Source: Limnohabitans sp. WS1
Lineage (GTDB): Bacteria; Pseudomonadota; Gammaproteobacteria; Burkholderiales; Burkholderiaceae_C
DNA: 64,000 nucleotides
Direction of reading: 5' to 3'
Assembly (NCBI RefSeq): GCF_003063265.1
Contig: NZ_NERU01000017.1
Location: 1 to 64,000, forward strand
In this document: one piece after another, positions 53,057-61,554 of the stretch
Position numbering within the stretch: the stretch's first letter is position 1
How the letters are laid out: every line of letters starts with the position of its first letter
Notes under the pieces: model-generated
The model's database searches: none
Told to the model about the DNA's origin: nothing
What the model saw: the letters and a program-made list of their open reading frames with translations, nothing else
Made by a program: the position numbers and the translations under genes

Positions 53057-53761
53057 ATGACTTCCCCCACACCCCCCATTCGCGCCGTCGTGTTCGACGC
53101 CTACGGCACGCTGTTCGATGTGTACTCGATCGGCGCTTTGGCCGAAAAACTCTACCCCGGTCAAGGCGCAGCCCTGTCGGTGCTGTGGCGCGACAAGCAG
53201 ATCGAGTACACGCGCCTGATCTCGCTGAGCGACCCCGATCCAAACGGCAGCAAGCATTACCAATCGTTTTGGGACATCACACGCGCGTCGCTGCGTTATG
53301 CACTGGCGCGTTTGGGCTTGGTGCACACCAGCGCGAATGAAGACTCGCTGATGGCGCAATACGCCCAGCTCACAGCCTTCCCGGAAAACCTGGGCGTGCT
53401 GCAGGCACTGCGTCAGCGCGGCGTGGCCACGGCGATTTTGTCGAACGGCAGCCCCGAGATGCTGCAATCGGCCGTGCACAGTGCGGGCATGAGCGATTTG
53501 CTGGATGCGGTGCTGTCGGTGGACAGTGTGCGCCAGTTCAAGACCACACCCACCAGCTACCAACGGGTGCAGGACCACTTTGGCTTTGCACCCGCCGATG
53601 TCTTGTTTGTGTCGAGCAACGCCTGGGACGCGCTGGGGGCCACTTGGTTTGGTTTTCAAACCCTGTGGGTCAACCGTCAGGGCCTGCCGCCCGAGGCCAT
53701 TGGCCCGGCGCCACAGCACACGGGCCGAGACTTGAGCGAGGTGCTCAAGATCATGGCTTGA
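53057..53761 (+). CDS. HAD-superfamily type II haloacid dehalogenase-like hydrolase
   Basis: A 234-aa HAD hydrolase. The nucleophile aspartate is in AVVFDAYGTLFDV (about 10), the Ser/Asn motif in AILSNGSPEMLQSA (about 122), the lysine in FKTTPTSYQRV (about 155) and the acidic end motif in FVSSNAWDALGA (about 177). Aromatic residues around the pocket (WDITRASLRYAL; NAWD) match L-2-haloacid dehalogenases. It hydrolyses a C-halogen or related bond; the true substrate is uncertain. ATG 53057 is two bases after the cupin stop codon; a TTG two codons earlier overlaps it. Whether it belongs to the selenium route is unknown. Confidence 0.88.
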   Translation: MTSPTPPIRAVVFDAYGTLFDVYSIGALAEKLYPGQGAALSVLWRDKQIEYTRLISLSDPDPNGSKHYQSFWDITRASLRYALARLGLVHTSANEDSLMAQYAQLTAFPENLGVLQALRQRGVATAILSNGSPEMLQSAVHSAGMSDLLDAVLSVDSVRQFKTTPTSYQRVQDHFGFAPADVLFVSSNAWDALGATWFGFQTLWVNRQGLPPEAIGPAPQHTGRDLSEVLKIMA

Positions 53762-53852
53762 TAGGCCAATGAAGCCGAGGCCTGTAAGCCGCTTGCACGG
53801 CTTAGTTTTCTAGAATGCCGCATCGTTGAACCCACCGTTTGCAAAGATTTCC

Positions 53853-54605
53853 ATGAGCCATCCATCTGCCTCGCCTTTGGCCTCCCTTGTCGCACCCCAC
53901 GGCGTTTTGCGCGTGGCCATCAACCTGGGCAACCCGGTGCTCGCCGGGCTCGATGCGGCGGGTGAGCCCTCGGGCATCTCTGCCGATTTGTCACGCCTGT
54001 TGGCCGCTCAGTTGGGGGTCGGCATTGAATGGCGCATCTTCAAAAAGGCCGACGAATCGGTGCAGTGTGTGCGCTCTGACGAGGCCGATATCGGCTTTTT
54101 TGCCATCGACCCTGTGCGTGGTGAAGGCCTGCATTTTTCACCGCCTTATGTGCAAATTGAAGGCGCTTACATGGTGCGCAGCGACTCGCCCCTGCAAAGC
54201 AACAACGAGGTGGACCAGGCCAGTCACCGCGTGACGGTGGGCGCGGGCAGCGCCTACGATTTGTTTCTCACCCGCCACCTGAAACACGCCACCATCGTGC
54301 GTGCCCCCAGCTCGCCCGCCGTGGTCGATGTGTTCATGGCCCAACAGCTTGAAGTGGCCGCAGGCGTCAAGCAGCAACTGCAAGCCGACGCCCAGCGCCT
54401 GCCCGGCGTGCGCCTGCTGCCCGGCCGCTTCATGGTCATCCACCAGACCATGGGCATGCCCGCCCAGCGCAGCGAGCCAGCGCAGCAATTTTTGAACGCT
54501 TTTGTCGAAGACGCCAAGCAATCTGGCTGGGTGGCAGAGGCTTTTGTGCGGCATCAGATCCAAGGCGCAGCGGTGGCCCCACCAGGCTATCCCGCACACG
54601 ACTGA
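53853..54605 (+). CDS. Cytosolic-looking solute-binding protein family 3 member
   Basis: A 250-aa protein with the SBP_bac_3 fold of polar amino-acid receptors. It shows GVLRVAINLGNPVLAG (about 20), SGISADLSRLLAAQLGVGIEW (about 40-60), CVRSDEADIGFFAIDPVRG (about 75) and YVQIEGAYMVRSDSP. No signal peptide or lipobox precedes the domain: the N-terminus is MSHPSASPLASLVAPHG. No ABC partners are nearby. Such orphan proteins are common in Burkholderiales and may be sensors or enzymes. ATG 53853 was chosen over a TTG nine codons upstream. Confidence 0.75.
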   Translation: MSHPSASPLASLVAPHGVLRVAINLGNPVLAGLDAAGEPSGISADLSRLLAAQLGVGIEWRIFKKADESVQCVRSDEADIGFFAIDPVRGEGLHFSPPYVQIEGAYMVRSDSPLQSNNEVDQASHRVTVGAGSAYDLFLTRHLKHATIVRAPSSPAVVDVFMAQQLEVAAGVKQQLQADAQRLPGVRLLPGRFMVIHQTMGMPAQRSEPAQQFLNAFVEDAKQSGWVAEAFVRHQIQGAAVAPPGYPAHD

Positions 54606-54668
54606 GGGCCGTCAGGTCCGGTGATAAATTGGGGCTTGATCTTTCAACACATCCCAAGAGACACACCA

Positions 54669-55244
54669 ATGACCTCCCCCAAAACAGACCGCCTGCCCGA
54701 AATTCCGCGTGAACAAATGACCGACGCACAACGTGCGGCGGTCGACGAACTCGTCAGCGGGCCCCGAGGCAAACTCTCGGGCCCGTTTGTGCCTTTGATG
54801 CGCAGCCCCGAGCTGATGCGCCGCTTGCAAAAAGTGGGGGAATACCTGCGCTACGACAACACCGTGGGTTTGCACAATTCGGAATTTGCCGTGCTGGTGG
54901 TGGCACGCCACTGGTCACAGCCTGTGGAGTGGCACATCCACAAACCGATTGCCATGAAAGCGGGCGTGAGCGAAGAAACCTGCGACGCAATTGCCGAGGG
55001 CCGCCGCCCACCGAACATGACAGCGCAAGAAACCGTGGTGTACGACTTCTTGCAAGAGCTTCTGCACAACCAGTCGGTGAGCGACGTGACCTGGGCGGCA
55101 GCACAACAGATGTTTGGCGACCAGGGTGTGATCGACATGACGGCGCACTGCGGCTACTACAGCTTGCTGGCCATGGTCATGAACACCACGCGCCGCAGCT
55201 TGCCGGACAACGCCGCGCCGGGCATTGCGCCTTTCCCCCAATGA
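54669..55244 (+). CDS. Carboxymuconolactone decarboxylase family protein
   Basis: A 191-aa all-helical protein of the CMD/AhpD-like fold. The central part reads NSEFAVLVVARHWSQPVEWHIHKPIAMKAG (about 75-105), matching the usual ELAILVxARxWxxxYEWxxHxxxA pattern. No Cys-x-x-Cys peroxidase motif is present, so it is not AhpD. A later YDFLQELLHNQSVSDVTW segment is typical of the larger CMD-like proteins of aromatic degradation loci. Reaction unknown. ATG 54669 follows an AAGAG site. Confidence 0.82.
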   Translation: MTSPKTDRLPEIPREQMTDAQRAAVDELVSGPRGKLSGPFVPLMRSPELMRRLQKVGEYLRYDNTVGLHNSEFAVLVVARHWSQPVEWHIHKPIAMKAGVSEETCDAIAEGRRPPNMTAQETVVYDFLQELLHNQSVSDVTWAAAQQMFGDQGVIDMTAHCGYYSLLAMVMNTTRRSLPDNAAPGIAPFPQ

Positions 55245-55292
55245 GGGGCTGAACGCTGGCGCAGTCAAAGCCATGCAAGGCGTAGCTTTTTT

Positions 55293-55410
55293 GTAGGTGC
55301 CCACCCCGGGGGCGATGGGCGTGGCACACGACCTCAACAACGTCGCTCTCAACGGCATCGCCCTGAAAACCATCGCCCTACAAAACATCGCCCACGGGGT
55401 GGACTCCTAC
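55293..55410. repeat. Long REPIN-like repeat, variant 3
   Basis: GTAGGTGCCCACCCCGGGGG at the left and an inverted CCCACGGGGTGGACTCCTAC at the right enclose about 75 bases. That interior repeats the short phrase CATCGCCCTA/CAAAACATCGCC. The ends match the family at 3191-3264. It occupies most of the 55245-55475 gap between convergent genes; a T/A-rich run on either side (TTTTTTG, AACAAAAAAAAGG) could let the structure terminate both transcripts. Confidence 0.6.
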
Positions 55411-55475
55411 AACAAAAAAAAGGCTGACCTGCTCAAGACCTGAGGCCAAAACAGCCAAGGCATTTTCGAGCACGC

Positions 55476-55970
55476 TCAACCAAAGGCGTTGAGCGTTTGT
55501 CCTCCCGCCTCCACCGGGTGGGCATGCACCAGCACCACCGCCATCACACAGGTTTCAGTGCCCCGGTTGATCCAGTTGTGCACCGTGCCGCGCTGCACCA
55601 TGACGTCGCCGGCCTTCAGGTGGACTTCCTCACCGGATTCGAGTTCCATGTCGATTTCGCCGGACATGACCACGATGTAATCCACCGAATCGGTGCGGTG
55701 CACGCGTTGCTGCACACCGGGGTGAAAGTCCAGAATGCGGAACACGGTGCCATTTTCAATGACCGAAAATTTGCCCTCACGCCGGCCTGCGTCCACATGG
55801 CCGTTGTTGTTGGCGGGGCTGGTGTCGGTGGTCCAGACGTTGCACACAAAACCGTTGGGGCGGCCTTGGCGGTAATGGCTGCAGACTTCGTCGATCTCGA
55901 CGATGGCTTTGCCTTGGTCGTCGTGGCCGGTGACGACGCGGCGAATGGACGGGTTGATCGGGTTGGACAT
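55476..55970 (-). CDS. Cupin-domain protein
   Basis: A 164-aa single-domain cupin. The conserved metal or ligand box is in HPGVQQRVHRTDSVDYIVVMSGEIDMEL (about 83-110), with the second motif in LKAGDVMVQRGTVHNWINRG (about 118-137). Such proteins in catabolic loci act as isomerases, decarboxylases or quercetinase-like dioxygenases. It is the last gene of a leftward set with an alpha/beta hydrolase (25 bases upstream) and an amidase. Function unknown; it ends near a REPIN. Confidence 0.82.
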   Translation of the reverse strand: MSNPINPSIRRVVTGHDDQGKAIVEIDEVCSHYRQGRPNGFVCNVWTTDTSPANNNGHVDAGRREGKFSVIENGTVFRILDFHPGVQQRVHRTDSVDYIVVMSGEIDMELESGEEVHLKAGDVMVQRGTVHNWINRGTETCVMAVVLVHAHPVEAGGQTLNAFG

Positions 55971-55995
55971 TCAATGGGCTCCTAGGAAAATAGGT

Positions 55996-56844
55996 TCAGT
56001 GGGCATCATGGGCCACGCGGCGCATGAAATCGGTCATGGCTGTCGCCAGGGTTTCTTCGTGCGGGCCCCAAGCCGAAAACGGCAAAGCAGGCACGTCTTC
56101 GTCCGCCACCGGCAGCTCAAACAGTTCGCAACCAGGGATCAGGGCCGCCGCTTCACGGCCATGGCGGGACACATGGGTTTTGTCGTTGCCGGGCACCACC
56201 CAGGTGGGCACACGGATGGCCTGCAGGGCCTCAATGGTCATGCCCAGCACCGGCTCTCGCGGGCCTTGCAAAAAAAACTGAAGCCAGTGGCGCATGACGG
56301 CCATGTATTGCTGGGGGTCCATGGCCATCAGGCGATCCTGGTTGCTGGGGTCTGCGGCAATCAGTTCCTGGTAATAGGGCGTGGCACACACCGCAGCCAT
56401 GCCGCCTTGCTCGGCCGCGCGAATGAACTGGCCGTAATAGTTCTCGGGCAAGCGGCCCGCAGTGAAGGCCCCGCCCGTGATGCGCAGCAGCAGCAAGCCA
56501 CGCACCGCATCGGAATGACGCGAACTGGTCAACAGGGCCAGCCGCGCCCCTGAAGAGCCGCCGCCAAAAAACGCGGGCACCGCGTTCAGGTGTTGCATCA
56601 GCTGCACCCAGTCGTCGGCCCAAATGTCTTCTTCACCCCGCTCACCTTCGATCAACACCTGCGAAGCCCCGGTGTTGCGCCGGTCGTGCAGCACCACCCG
56701 AAACCCCAAGGCCGAGATACGGCGCGCCAAGGGCACAAATTCGGCACCGCTGCGCCGACCGCCTGACACCAGCGCCAGCCATGGGCCTTGCTCGCCAAAT
56801 ATTTCATAGTGCAGGCGCACGCCTTCGTTGTTCACAAAGTCCAT
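55996..56844 (-). CDS. Alpha/beta hydrolase
   Basis: A 282-aa alpha/beta-hydrolase-fold enzyme. The strand-loop LALVSGGRRSG takes the oxyanion-hole place (about 23). The nucleophile elbow reads AFFGGGSSGARLAL (about 95), so Ser is the nucleophile within GxSxG. The acid is in VVPGNDKTHVS (about 220), and a late histidine is expected near the C-terminus (GPHEETLA). It probably cleaves an ester, amide or C-C bond in the cluster's substrate. It starts three bases before the amidase stop codon region, so the two are likely co-transcribed. Confidence 0.82.
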   Translation of the reverse strand: MDFVNNEGVRLHYEIFGEQGPWLALVSGGRRSGAEFVPLARRISALGFRVVLHDRRNTGASQVLIEGERGEEDIWADDWVQLMQHLNAVPAFFGGGSSGARLALLTSSRHSDAVRGLLLLRITGGAFTAGRLPENYYGQFIRAAEQGGMAAVCATPYYQELIAADPSNQDRLMAMDPQQYMAVMRHWLQFFLQGPREPVLGMTIEALQAIRVPTWVVPGNDKTHVSRHGREAAALIPGCELFELPVADEDVPALPFSAWGPHEETLATAMTDFMRRVAHDAH

Positions 56845-56847
56845 GGC

Positions 56848-58239
56848 TCAATCCAGCAGCACGGGCAAGTGCCAATCGATGGCCGATGCCACCGCATGGG
56901 CCACCTGCAGCACATGGCCCTCGCCGTGCATGGCCGCGCCGATCTGCAAAGCCATGGGCAAGCCTTGGGTGGACACGCCCATGGGGCAGGTCAAGGCGGG
57001 GTGACCGGTCAGGCTGAACAGTCGGTTGCAGGCACTGCGCTGCGCGGTGGGGTTCGCCATCAGGGCTTGCAGGGTTTCGGGCAAGGCTTCGCGACCTGGC
57101 CACATCAGCACGTCCACCTGCTCAGCCAGCAAAGTGCTGACCTGCTGTTGCCACACATCGGCCTGCACACGGGCCGCGTGATAGTTGTTCAAACTCAGTT
57201 GCGCTGCACCCGCCAGTTTTTGGCGCAAGCCCTGACCCAACTGGTCGGGGTGGTCACGCCAAATGTGCTGCAGTTGTTGAAACGCTTCGTAAGCAATCAG
57301 GGTATTGGCCGCCTGCACCACAGCGGGTTGTGGTGGCAAATCTACAGTGACCACCTGCGAACCTTCGGCTTGCAGTGTTTGCAAAGTCTCGTCAAAGCAG
57401 GCCTGGATTCGCGGGTCGTGCGTGGCCTGGCCGTTCTCAGTGTTGCGCCACAAGCCCGCAGGCACGCCAATGCGCAGCCCCCGAAGCACCGAACGCTGCA
57501 CATCGGCGGTGCACGCGGTGGCCACATCGCTGCCGTGCCAGGCGTCCCAGATCAGGGCCTGGTCCAGCGCGGTGCGCGTCAAAAATCCGGCCACATCCAG
57601 GCTGGGGGCCAAGGCGATCACACCCGACATGGGGTAAGCATGGCGCGTGGGTTTGAGGCCCACCACACCACAGGCGGCCGCCGGGTGGCGTATCGAGCCG
57701 CCGGTGTCGGTGCCCGTGGCCGCCAGGCACAAACCTGCCGCCACCGCCGCACCCGAGCCGCTGCTGGAACTGCCGGGCATGTGCGCCAGATGCCAGGGGT
57801 TGCGTGCAGGCGTGAACAAGTCATCTTCTGAGGGCGAGCCAAAGGCCAATTCATGGCAAGCTGTTTTGCCCAAACTGATCACACCCAAACGCTCCAGGCC
57901 CGTCACCAGCGTGGCGCTGACCGTGGGCACCCAGTCGTGCAAATGCCGCGAGTGCGCGGTGGTGCGCACGCCTTGCGTGAGGTACACATCCTTGTGCGCC
58001 ATCGGGATGCCATGCAAAGGCCCCCGGTATTGGCCTTGTGCGATTTCGCGGGTGGCTTGGTGCGCGGCTTGCATGGCGGCATCGAGCGTGGGCGTGACAA
58101 AGGCGTTGACTTGCCCATCCAGTCGCTCCATGCGGTCGATGTAGGCCTGCACCAGCTGCACCGGCGTGATCTTCTGCTGACGAATCAGGGCACTGGCTTG
58201 CGCCAGTGACAAGGCATGCAAGGGCGTGTCGGCGTGCAT
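56848..58239 (-). CDS. Amidase signature family enzyme
   Basis: A 463-aa amidase with the Ser-cisSer-Lys triad. Lys is in GIPMAHKDVYLTQGVRT (about 79), the cis-Ser in PGSSSSGSGAAVAAGLC (about 155) and the nucleophile Ser in GTDTGGSIRHPAAACG (about 179). Family members hydrolyse amides, including Glu-tRNA(Gln) amidotransferase subunit A and aliphatic or aryl amidases. The isolated context without gatB/gatC supports a catabolic amidase. ATG 58239 (MHADTPLHALSLAQ) is chosen; codons upstream fall within miniature element D. Confidence 0.88.
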   Translation of the reverse strand: MHADTPLHALSLAQASALIRQQKITPVQLVQAYIDRMERLDGQVNAFVTPTLDAAMQAAHQATREIAQGQYRGPLHGIPMAHKDVYLTQGVRTTAHSRHLHDWVPTVSATLVTGLERLGVISLGKTACHELAFGSPSEDDLFTPARNPWHLAHMPGSSSSGSGAAVAAGLCLAATGTDTGGSIRHPAAACGVVGLKPTRHAYPMSGVIALAPSLDVAGFLTRTALDQALIWDAWHGSDVATACTADVQRSVLRGLRIGVPAGLWRNTENGQATHDPRIQACFDETLQTLQAEGSQVVTVDLPPQPAVVQAANTLIAYEAFQQLQHIWRDHPDQLGQGLRQKLAGAAQLSLNNYHAARVQADVWQQQVSTLLAEQVDVLMWPGREALPETLQALMANPTAQRSACNRLFSLTGHPALTCPMGVSTQGLPMALQIGAAMHGEGHVLQVAHAVASAIDWHLPVLLD

Positions 58240-58268
58240 GTCAGCGGATGGGTTCGAGGGTGTCTTGA

Positions 58269-58449
58269 TAGATTCGGCCCTGTGAAATTTGAAGTGAAAG
58301 GCTTTTCTTGGCACAGCAATCAGCGATGCAATCTGTATGTGAGCCCTGCACTCGGGGCGATGGGTGGTGGTCTGCGAGGCGCCATCGCGGCGAGGGCGCT
58401 GCTCCCACAAAAAAAGCGTTCACGCAAACTTCATCGGGCCGGATCAATA
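58269..58449. mobile_element. Miniature inverted-repeat element, copy D (degenerate)
   Basis: About 181 bp. The left end is worn (TAGATTCGGCCCTGTG) while the right end is intact (TCGGGCCGGATCAATA). The body follows copies A-C with many substitutions (for example GTGAGCCCTGCACTCGGGG). It sits between the polysaccharide-deacetylase-like gene and the amidase and may break their co-transcription. It appears to be the oldest copy. Confidence 0.7.
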
Positions 58450-58459
58450 GGCTCATGCC

Positions 58460-59353
58460 TCAAGGCGCTGGCAGGGGGCTGGCCTTTTGAAACCAGTTGG
58501 CAATTTCCGAGCCATTCCAGAACACCACGCCGGGCTGTTTGGCCAGAAATTCCAGCATCATTTCAAAGTATCGGATGCGGTGCGCCGCCCCTGAAATGTA
58601 GGGGTGCACACCAAACGCCATGATGCGGGCGCCCTGCGCCGACTCGGCGTAAAGCCGCTCAAAGGCGTCTTGTGTGCGCACCAGCATCGCGTCCGAACGC
58701 TCGTGCGAGGTCAGCATGATGTTGATGTCGTTGAGCTCGATGGTGTAGGGCACCGACACCAGCGGTCCATGTTTCGTGTGCACGTATTGCGGTTGGTCGT
58801 CGAGCACCCAGTCGCCAAACCAGGACATGCCCAGTTCTTTGATCAGGTCGGGGGTCTCCAGCGTCTGGCTGCGGCCCGGGCCCAACCAGCCTTGCGGGCG
58901 TGTGCCCGTGAAGCAGGTCAGCACGTCCAGCGTCTGCTGCATCATGGCCCGCTCGTCCGGAATTTTTTGAATCGGGATTTGTTCGTAGCAATGCGCCATG
59001 AACTCCCAACCTGCGTCCAGCGCGGCCTGGGTCACGCGTGGACGGGTTTCGCACACCTTCGCATTGATCGACAGGGTTGGGCGAACACCCACATTTTTGA
59101 AAGCGTCCATGAGTCGCCACACGCCCACGCGCATGCCGTATTCATGCCAGCTCCAGTTGGGCACATCGGGCACGGGCGCTTGGCCCCCGGGTGGTGGCGA
59201 GACCATGCGCGGCATGGGGCGCGAAATGTCCCACTCTTCGATGTTGACCACCGGCCAGACCACCAGCCGAACACCTTCGGGCAGGTGCAAGGGGGGGCGA
59301 TCGACGATGGCGGAAAAAGGCAAGCGGTCTTGCGGGCGCAGCACGTCGCTCAT
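58460..59353 (-). CDS. Polysaccharide-deacetylase-fold hydrolase (PuuE/allantoinase-like)
   Basis: A 297-aa NodB-like barrel protein. It contains WPVVNIEEWD (metal Asp position), the HEYGMRVGVWRLMDAF segment, GWEFMAHCYEQIP (motif histidine), GWLGPGRSQTLETPDLIKELG and FGVHPYISGAAHRI near the end. These are shared with the bacterial PuuE-type allantoinases and cyclic imidases rather than with chitin deacetylases. It likely opens or deacylates a cyclic amide. It lies three bases downstream of a Bug receptor gene, so uptake and hydrolysis are co-expressed. Confidence 0.82.
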   Translation of the reverse strand: MSDVLRPQDRLPFSAIVDRPPLHLPEGVRLVVWPVVNIEEWDISRPMPRMVSPPPGGQAPVPDVPNWSWHEYGMRVGVWRLMDAFKNVGVRPTLSINAKVCETRPRVTQAALDAGWEFMAHCYEQIPIQKIPDERAMMQQTLDVLTCFTGTRPQGWLGPGRSQTLETPDLIKELGMSWFGDWVLDDQPQYVHTKHGPLVSVPYTIELNDINIMLTSHERSDAMLVRTQDAFERLYAESAQGARIMAFGVHPYISGAAHRIRYFEMMLEFLAKQPGVVFWNGSEIANWFQKASPLPAP

Positions 59354-59355
59354 GT

Positions 59356-60339
59356 TCAGTTCACTCCACCGGGAATCGACGCGGCAATTTGCCGCAACTT
59401 GGCCGTCTCGGTCCGGATTTCTTGCACCATTTGATCCGGCGTGCTGCCCACCAAGCTCATGCCCATGCCGTTGAGCCTGCGCTGCACATCCGGGTCAGCC
59501 AGCGCGGTTTTGACCGAGGCATTGAGCCGCGCCTGGATGTCGGCTGGCAAGCCTTTGGGTGCAAAAATGCCCACCCAATAGGTCAGGTCGTAGCCCGGCA
59601 GGCCCGCTTCGCTGAGGGTCGGCACATCGGGATAACGCGGGTCACGCACCGAGCTGGTGGTGCCCAGGAAATTCACTTTGCCGGCATCGATGTGCGGTTT
59701 GGCTGCGCCATCAAAAATCACCTGGCACACCCCGGCCAGCACATCCTGCATGCCCGGTCCTGAGCCTTTGTAAGGCACATGCACCATGTCGACCTTGCCC
59801 ATGGCGTTGAACAATTCGCCCGCAAAGTGCAAACCACTGCCCATGCCCGAAGTGGCGTAGTTGATCTTGCCCTTGTTTTTGGGGTCGCGGGCATAAGCCA
59901 GGAATTCGGGCAAAGTTTTGGCGGGCACTGTCGGGTTGACCACCATCAGCAAGCCGTATTTGCCCACCAGAGAAATCGGCGTGAAGTCGCTGACCGGGTC
60001 ATACGACAAAGACTTTTCCACCACCGCCATGTAGGTCTTGGTGCCGTTGGTGGTCATCAGCAGCTGATAACCATCAGGGGCCATTTTGGTGACGGCTTCG
60101 CTGCCAATGCGGCCACCGCCCCCGGCCCGGTTTTCAATGACGATGTTTTGCCCCAGATTGCGCGACATGGCCTCGGCAATGATGCGGCTGGCCTGGTCGG
60201 AAAATCCGCCTGCGGCGTAAGGCACGATGGCCTTGATGGGGCGATGGGGGTAATTTTGCGCCTGGGCCAACAGGGCAGATGTGCCCAGCAGCAGACCCAC
60301 ACCCCATACTGCCCAGCGTTGGTGTCCAAAAGTCATCAT
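59356..60339 (-). CDS. Bug/TctC-family tripartite tricarboxylate transporter substrate-binding protein
   Basis: A 327-aa periplasmic receptor with a Sec signal (1-28, ...LLAQAQ). The family core IVPYAAGGFSDQASR (about 40) is followed by ENRAGGGGRIGSEAVTKMAPDGY (split: ENRAGGGG, then IGSEAV), MVHVPYKGSGPGMQDVLAG and VGIFAPKGLPADIQARL. It presents an unknown carboxylate or cyclic amide for uptake. ATG 60339 or the adjacent ATG 60336 may be used. First gene of the leftward operon, preceded by a palindrome at 60498-60516 and divergent from iclR. Confidence 0.92.
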   Translation of the reverse strand: MMTFGHQRWAVWGVGLLLGTSALLAQAQNYPHRPIKAIVPYAAGGFSDQASRIIAEAMSRNLGQNIVIENRAGGGGRIGSEAVTKMAPDGYQLLMTTNGTKTYMAVVEKSLSYDPVSDFTPISLVGKYGLLMVVNPTVPAKTLPEFLAYARDPKNKGKINYATSGMGSGLHFAGELFNAMGKVDMVHVPYKGSGPGMQDVLAGVCQVIFDGAAKPHIDAGKVNFLGTTSSVRDPRYPDVPTLSEAGLPGYDLTYWVGIFAPKGLPADIQARLNASVKTALADPDVQRRLNGMGMSLVGSTPDQMVQEIRTETAKLRQIAASIPGGVN

Positions 60340-60497
60340 CTGACCAGCCCCTTCTTTGTCTCGTGTTGTGTTTGCCTGTGGCTTTTCAGCGCAAGAAAAG
60401 ACGACCACAGATTCAAAAACCAGTATGCGTGCTGTGTTTTGAGTTGGCAATCAGGGCGTTCCCCTTTTGCACTCTGCACGCACAAGCACTCGTCAAA

Positions 60498-60516
60498 TAT
60501 TCCAAATCATGGAATA
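60498..60516. promoter_or_regulatory. Probable IclR operator 1
   Basis: The perfect palindrome TATTCCA-AATCA-TGGAATA lies in the divergent region between the Bug gene and iclR. Its form resembles the TGGAAT/ATTCCA-like dyads bound by IclR proteins. The same half-sites recur at 61450-61475. Confidence 0.6.
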
Positions 60517-60575
60517 CTTTAAAAAATTTTTGAATCAACAAGTTTGCGACACCCTCCAACAGGCATCCTCTCGCC

Positions 60576-61418
60576 ATGAAACTCCCTCCCAAAAATGAAG
60601 GTGCACAAAGCATTGGCCGTGCGGCCTTGCTGTTGCGCACTCTGTCGACTTTTGGTTCTCAAGGCGCCTCGCTGATGCAAATTTGCACTTTGACGCAGTT
60701 GCCCAAAGCCACGGTGCACCGCATTTTGTCGGCCATGCAAGAGGAACACCTGGTCGAGCGGCCCTGGGGCACACGCCACTATCGACTGGGGCCCGAGGTC
60801 TATGCCTTTGGCATGTCGGTGCTCAATGTGTTTGACATCAAAACGATCGCCCAACCCTCTTTCGAACGGCTGGCCCAGACCACGGGCGAAACGGTGTACT
60901 TGGGCATCCGCTGCGGCTACGACGCGGTGTGTCTGGACAAGCGACAAGGGCATTTGCCACAAAACGCCGAAATTTTGCAGGTCAATGACCGCTGGCCCAT
61001 GGGCATTGGCTCTTTCAGCCTGGCCATCCTGGCCCATTTGCCCAACGACGAAATTGCCGACATTTTGGCCTTCAACCGACTGCGCAGCGGTGAAGACAAA
61101 ACATTCAGCAAACTGACCAGCAGCATTCACAACACCCTGAAAAATGGCTATGCCTTGACCAAAACCCGATCTGCCCGTGGCATCTCGGGCATCGCCGTGC
61201 CCATCTTTGACCGGCGTCGTTACCCGATTGCGTCCTTGTGTGCTGTCTCGACCTTGGACCGCATGAAGGGCAGCTACCTGAGCGGACTGGCCGCCACCTT
61301 GCGACACGAAGCGGACATCATGTCCGCCCAATACGAGCTGGCCCGCATGAACCCGGCACAAGCCGAAACCTGGCGCACCGCCATCAAAGACCCCCCACCC
61401 CAACGCATCGCTTTTTGA
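60576..61418 (+). CDS. IclR-family transcriptional regulator
   Basis: A 280-aa regulator with an N-terminal winged helix (about 10-75: IGRAALLLRTLSTFGSQGAS, LPKATVHRILSAMQEEHLVE) and a C-terminal IclR effector domain (about 90-260: GETVYLGIRCGYDAVCLDKR, GYALTKTRSARGISGIAVPI). IclR members repress or activate catabolic genes in response to aromatic or organic acids. It sits between two Bug transport units, with matching palindromes in front of each, and so probably controls both as well as itself. Confidence 0.9.
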   Translation: MKLPPKNEGAQSIGRAALLLRTLSTFGSQGASLMQICTLTQLPKATVHRILSAMQEEHLVERPWGTRHYRLGPEVYAFGMSVLNVFDIKTIAQPSFERLAQTTGETVYLGIRCGYDAVCLDKRQGHLPQNAEILQVNDRWPMGIGSFSLAILAHLPNDEIADILAFNRLRSGEDKTFSKLTSSIHNTLKNGYALTKTRSARGISGIAVPIFDRRRYPIASLCAVSTLDRMKGSYLSGLAATLRHEADIMSAQYELARMNPAQAETWRTAIKDPPPQRIAF

Positions 61419-61449
61419 GCGTGTCCAGCGACTGGCCGCCCCCAAGCCA

Positions 61450-61475
61450 TGGAATACCCCCAGTCCTCAATTCCA
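61450..61475. promoter_or_regulatory. Probable IclR operator 2
   Basis: TGGAATA and ATTCCA, the half-sites of operator 1 in inverted order with a 13-base gap, lie about 80 bases upstream of the second Bug gene. The wider spacing makes this weaker evidence than operator 1. Confidence 0.4.
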
Positions 61476-61554
61476 CATCACGGAACTTTGTCATTGGTCA
61501 ATGTTGACCCGACTTTTAGAATGCCCGCACGATCAACAAAGACGGAGACTGGGC

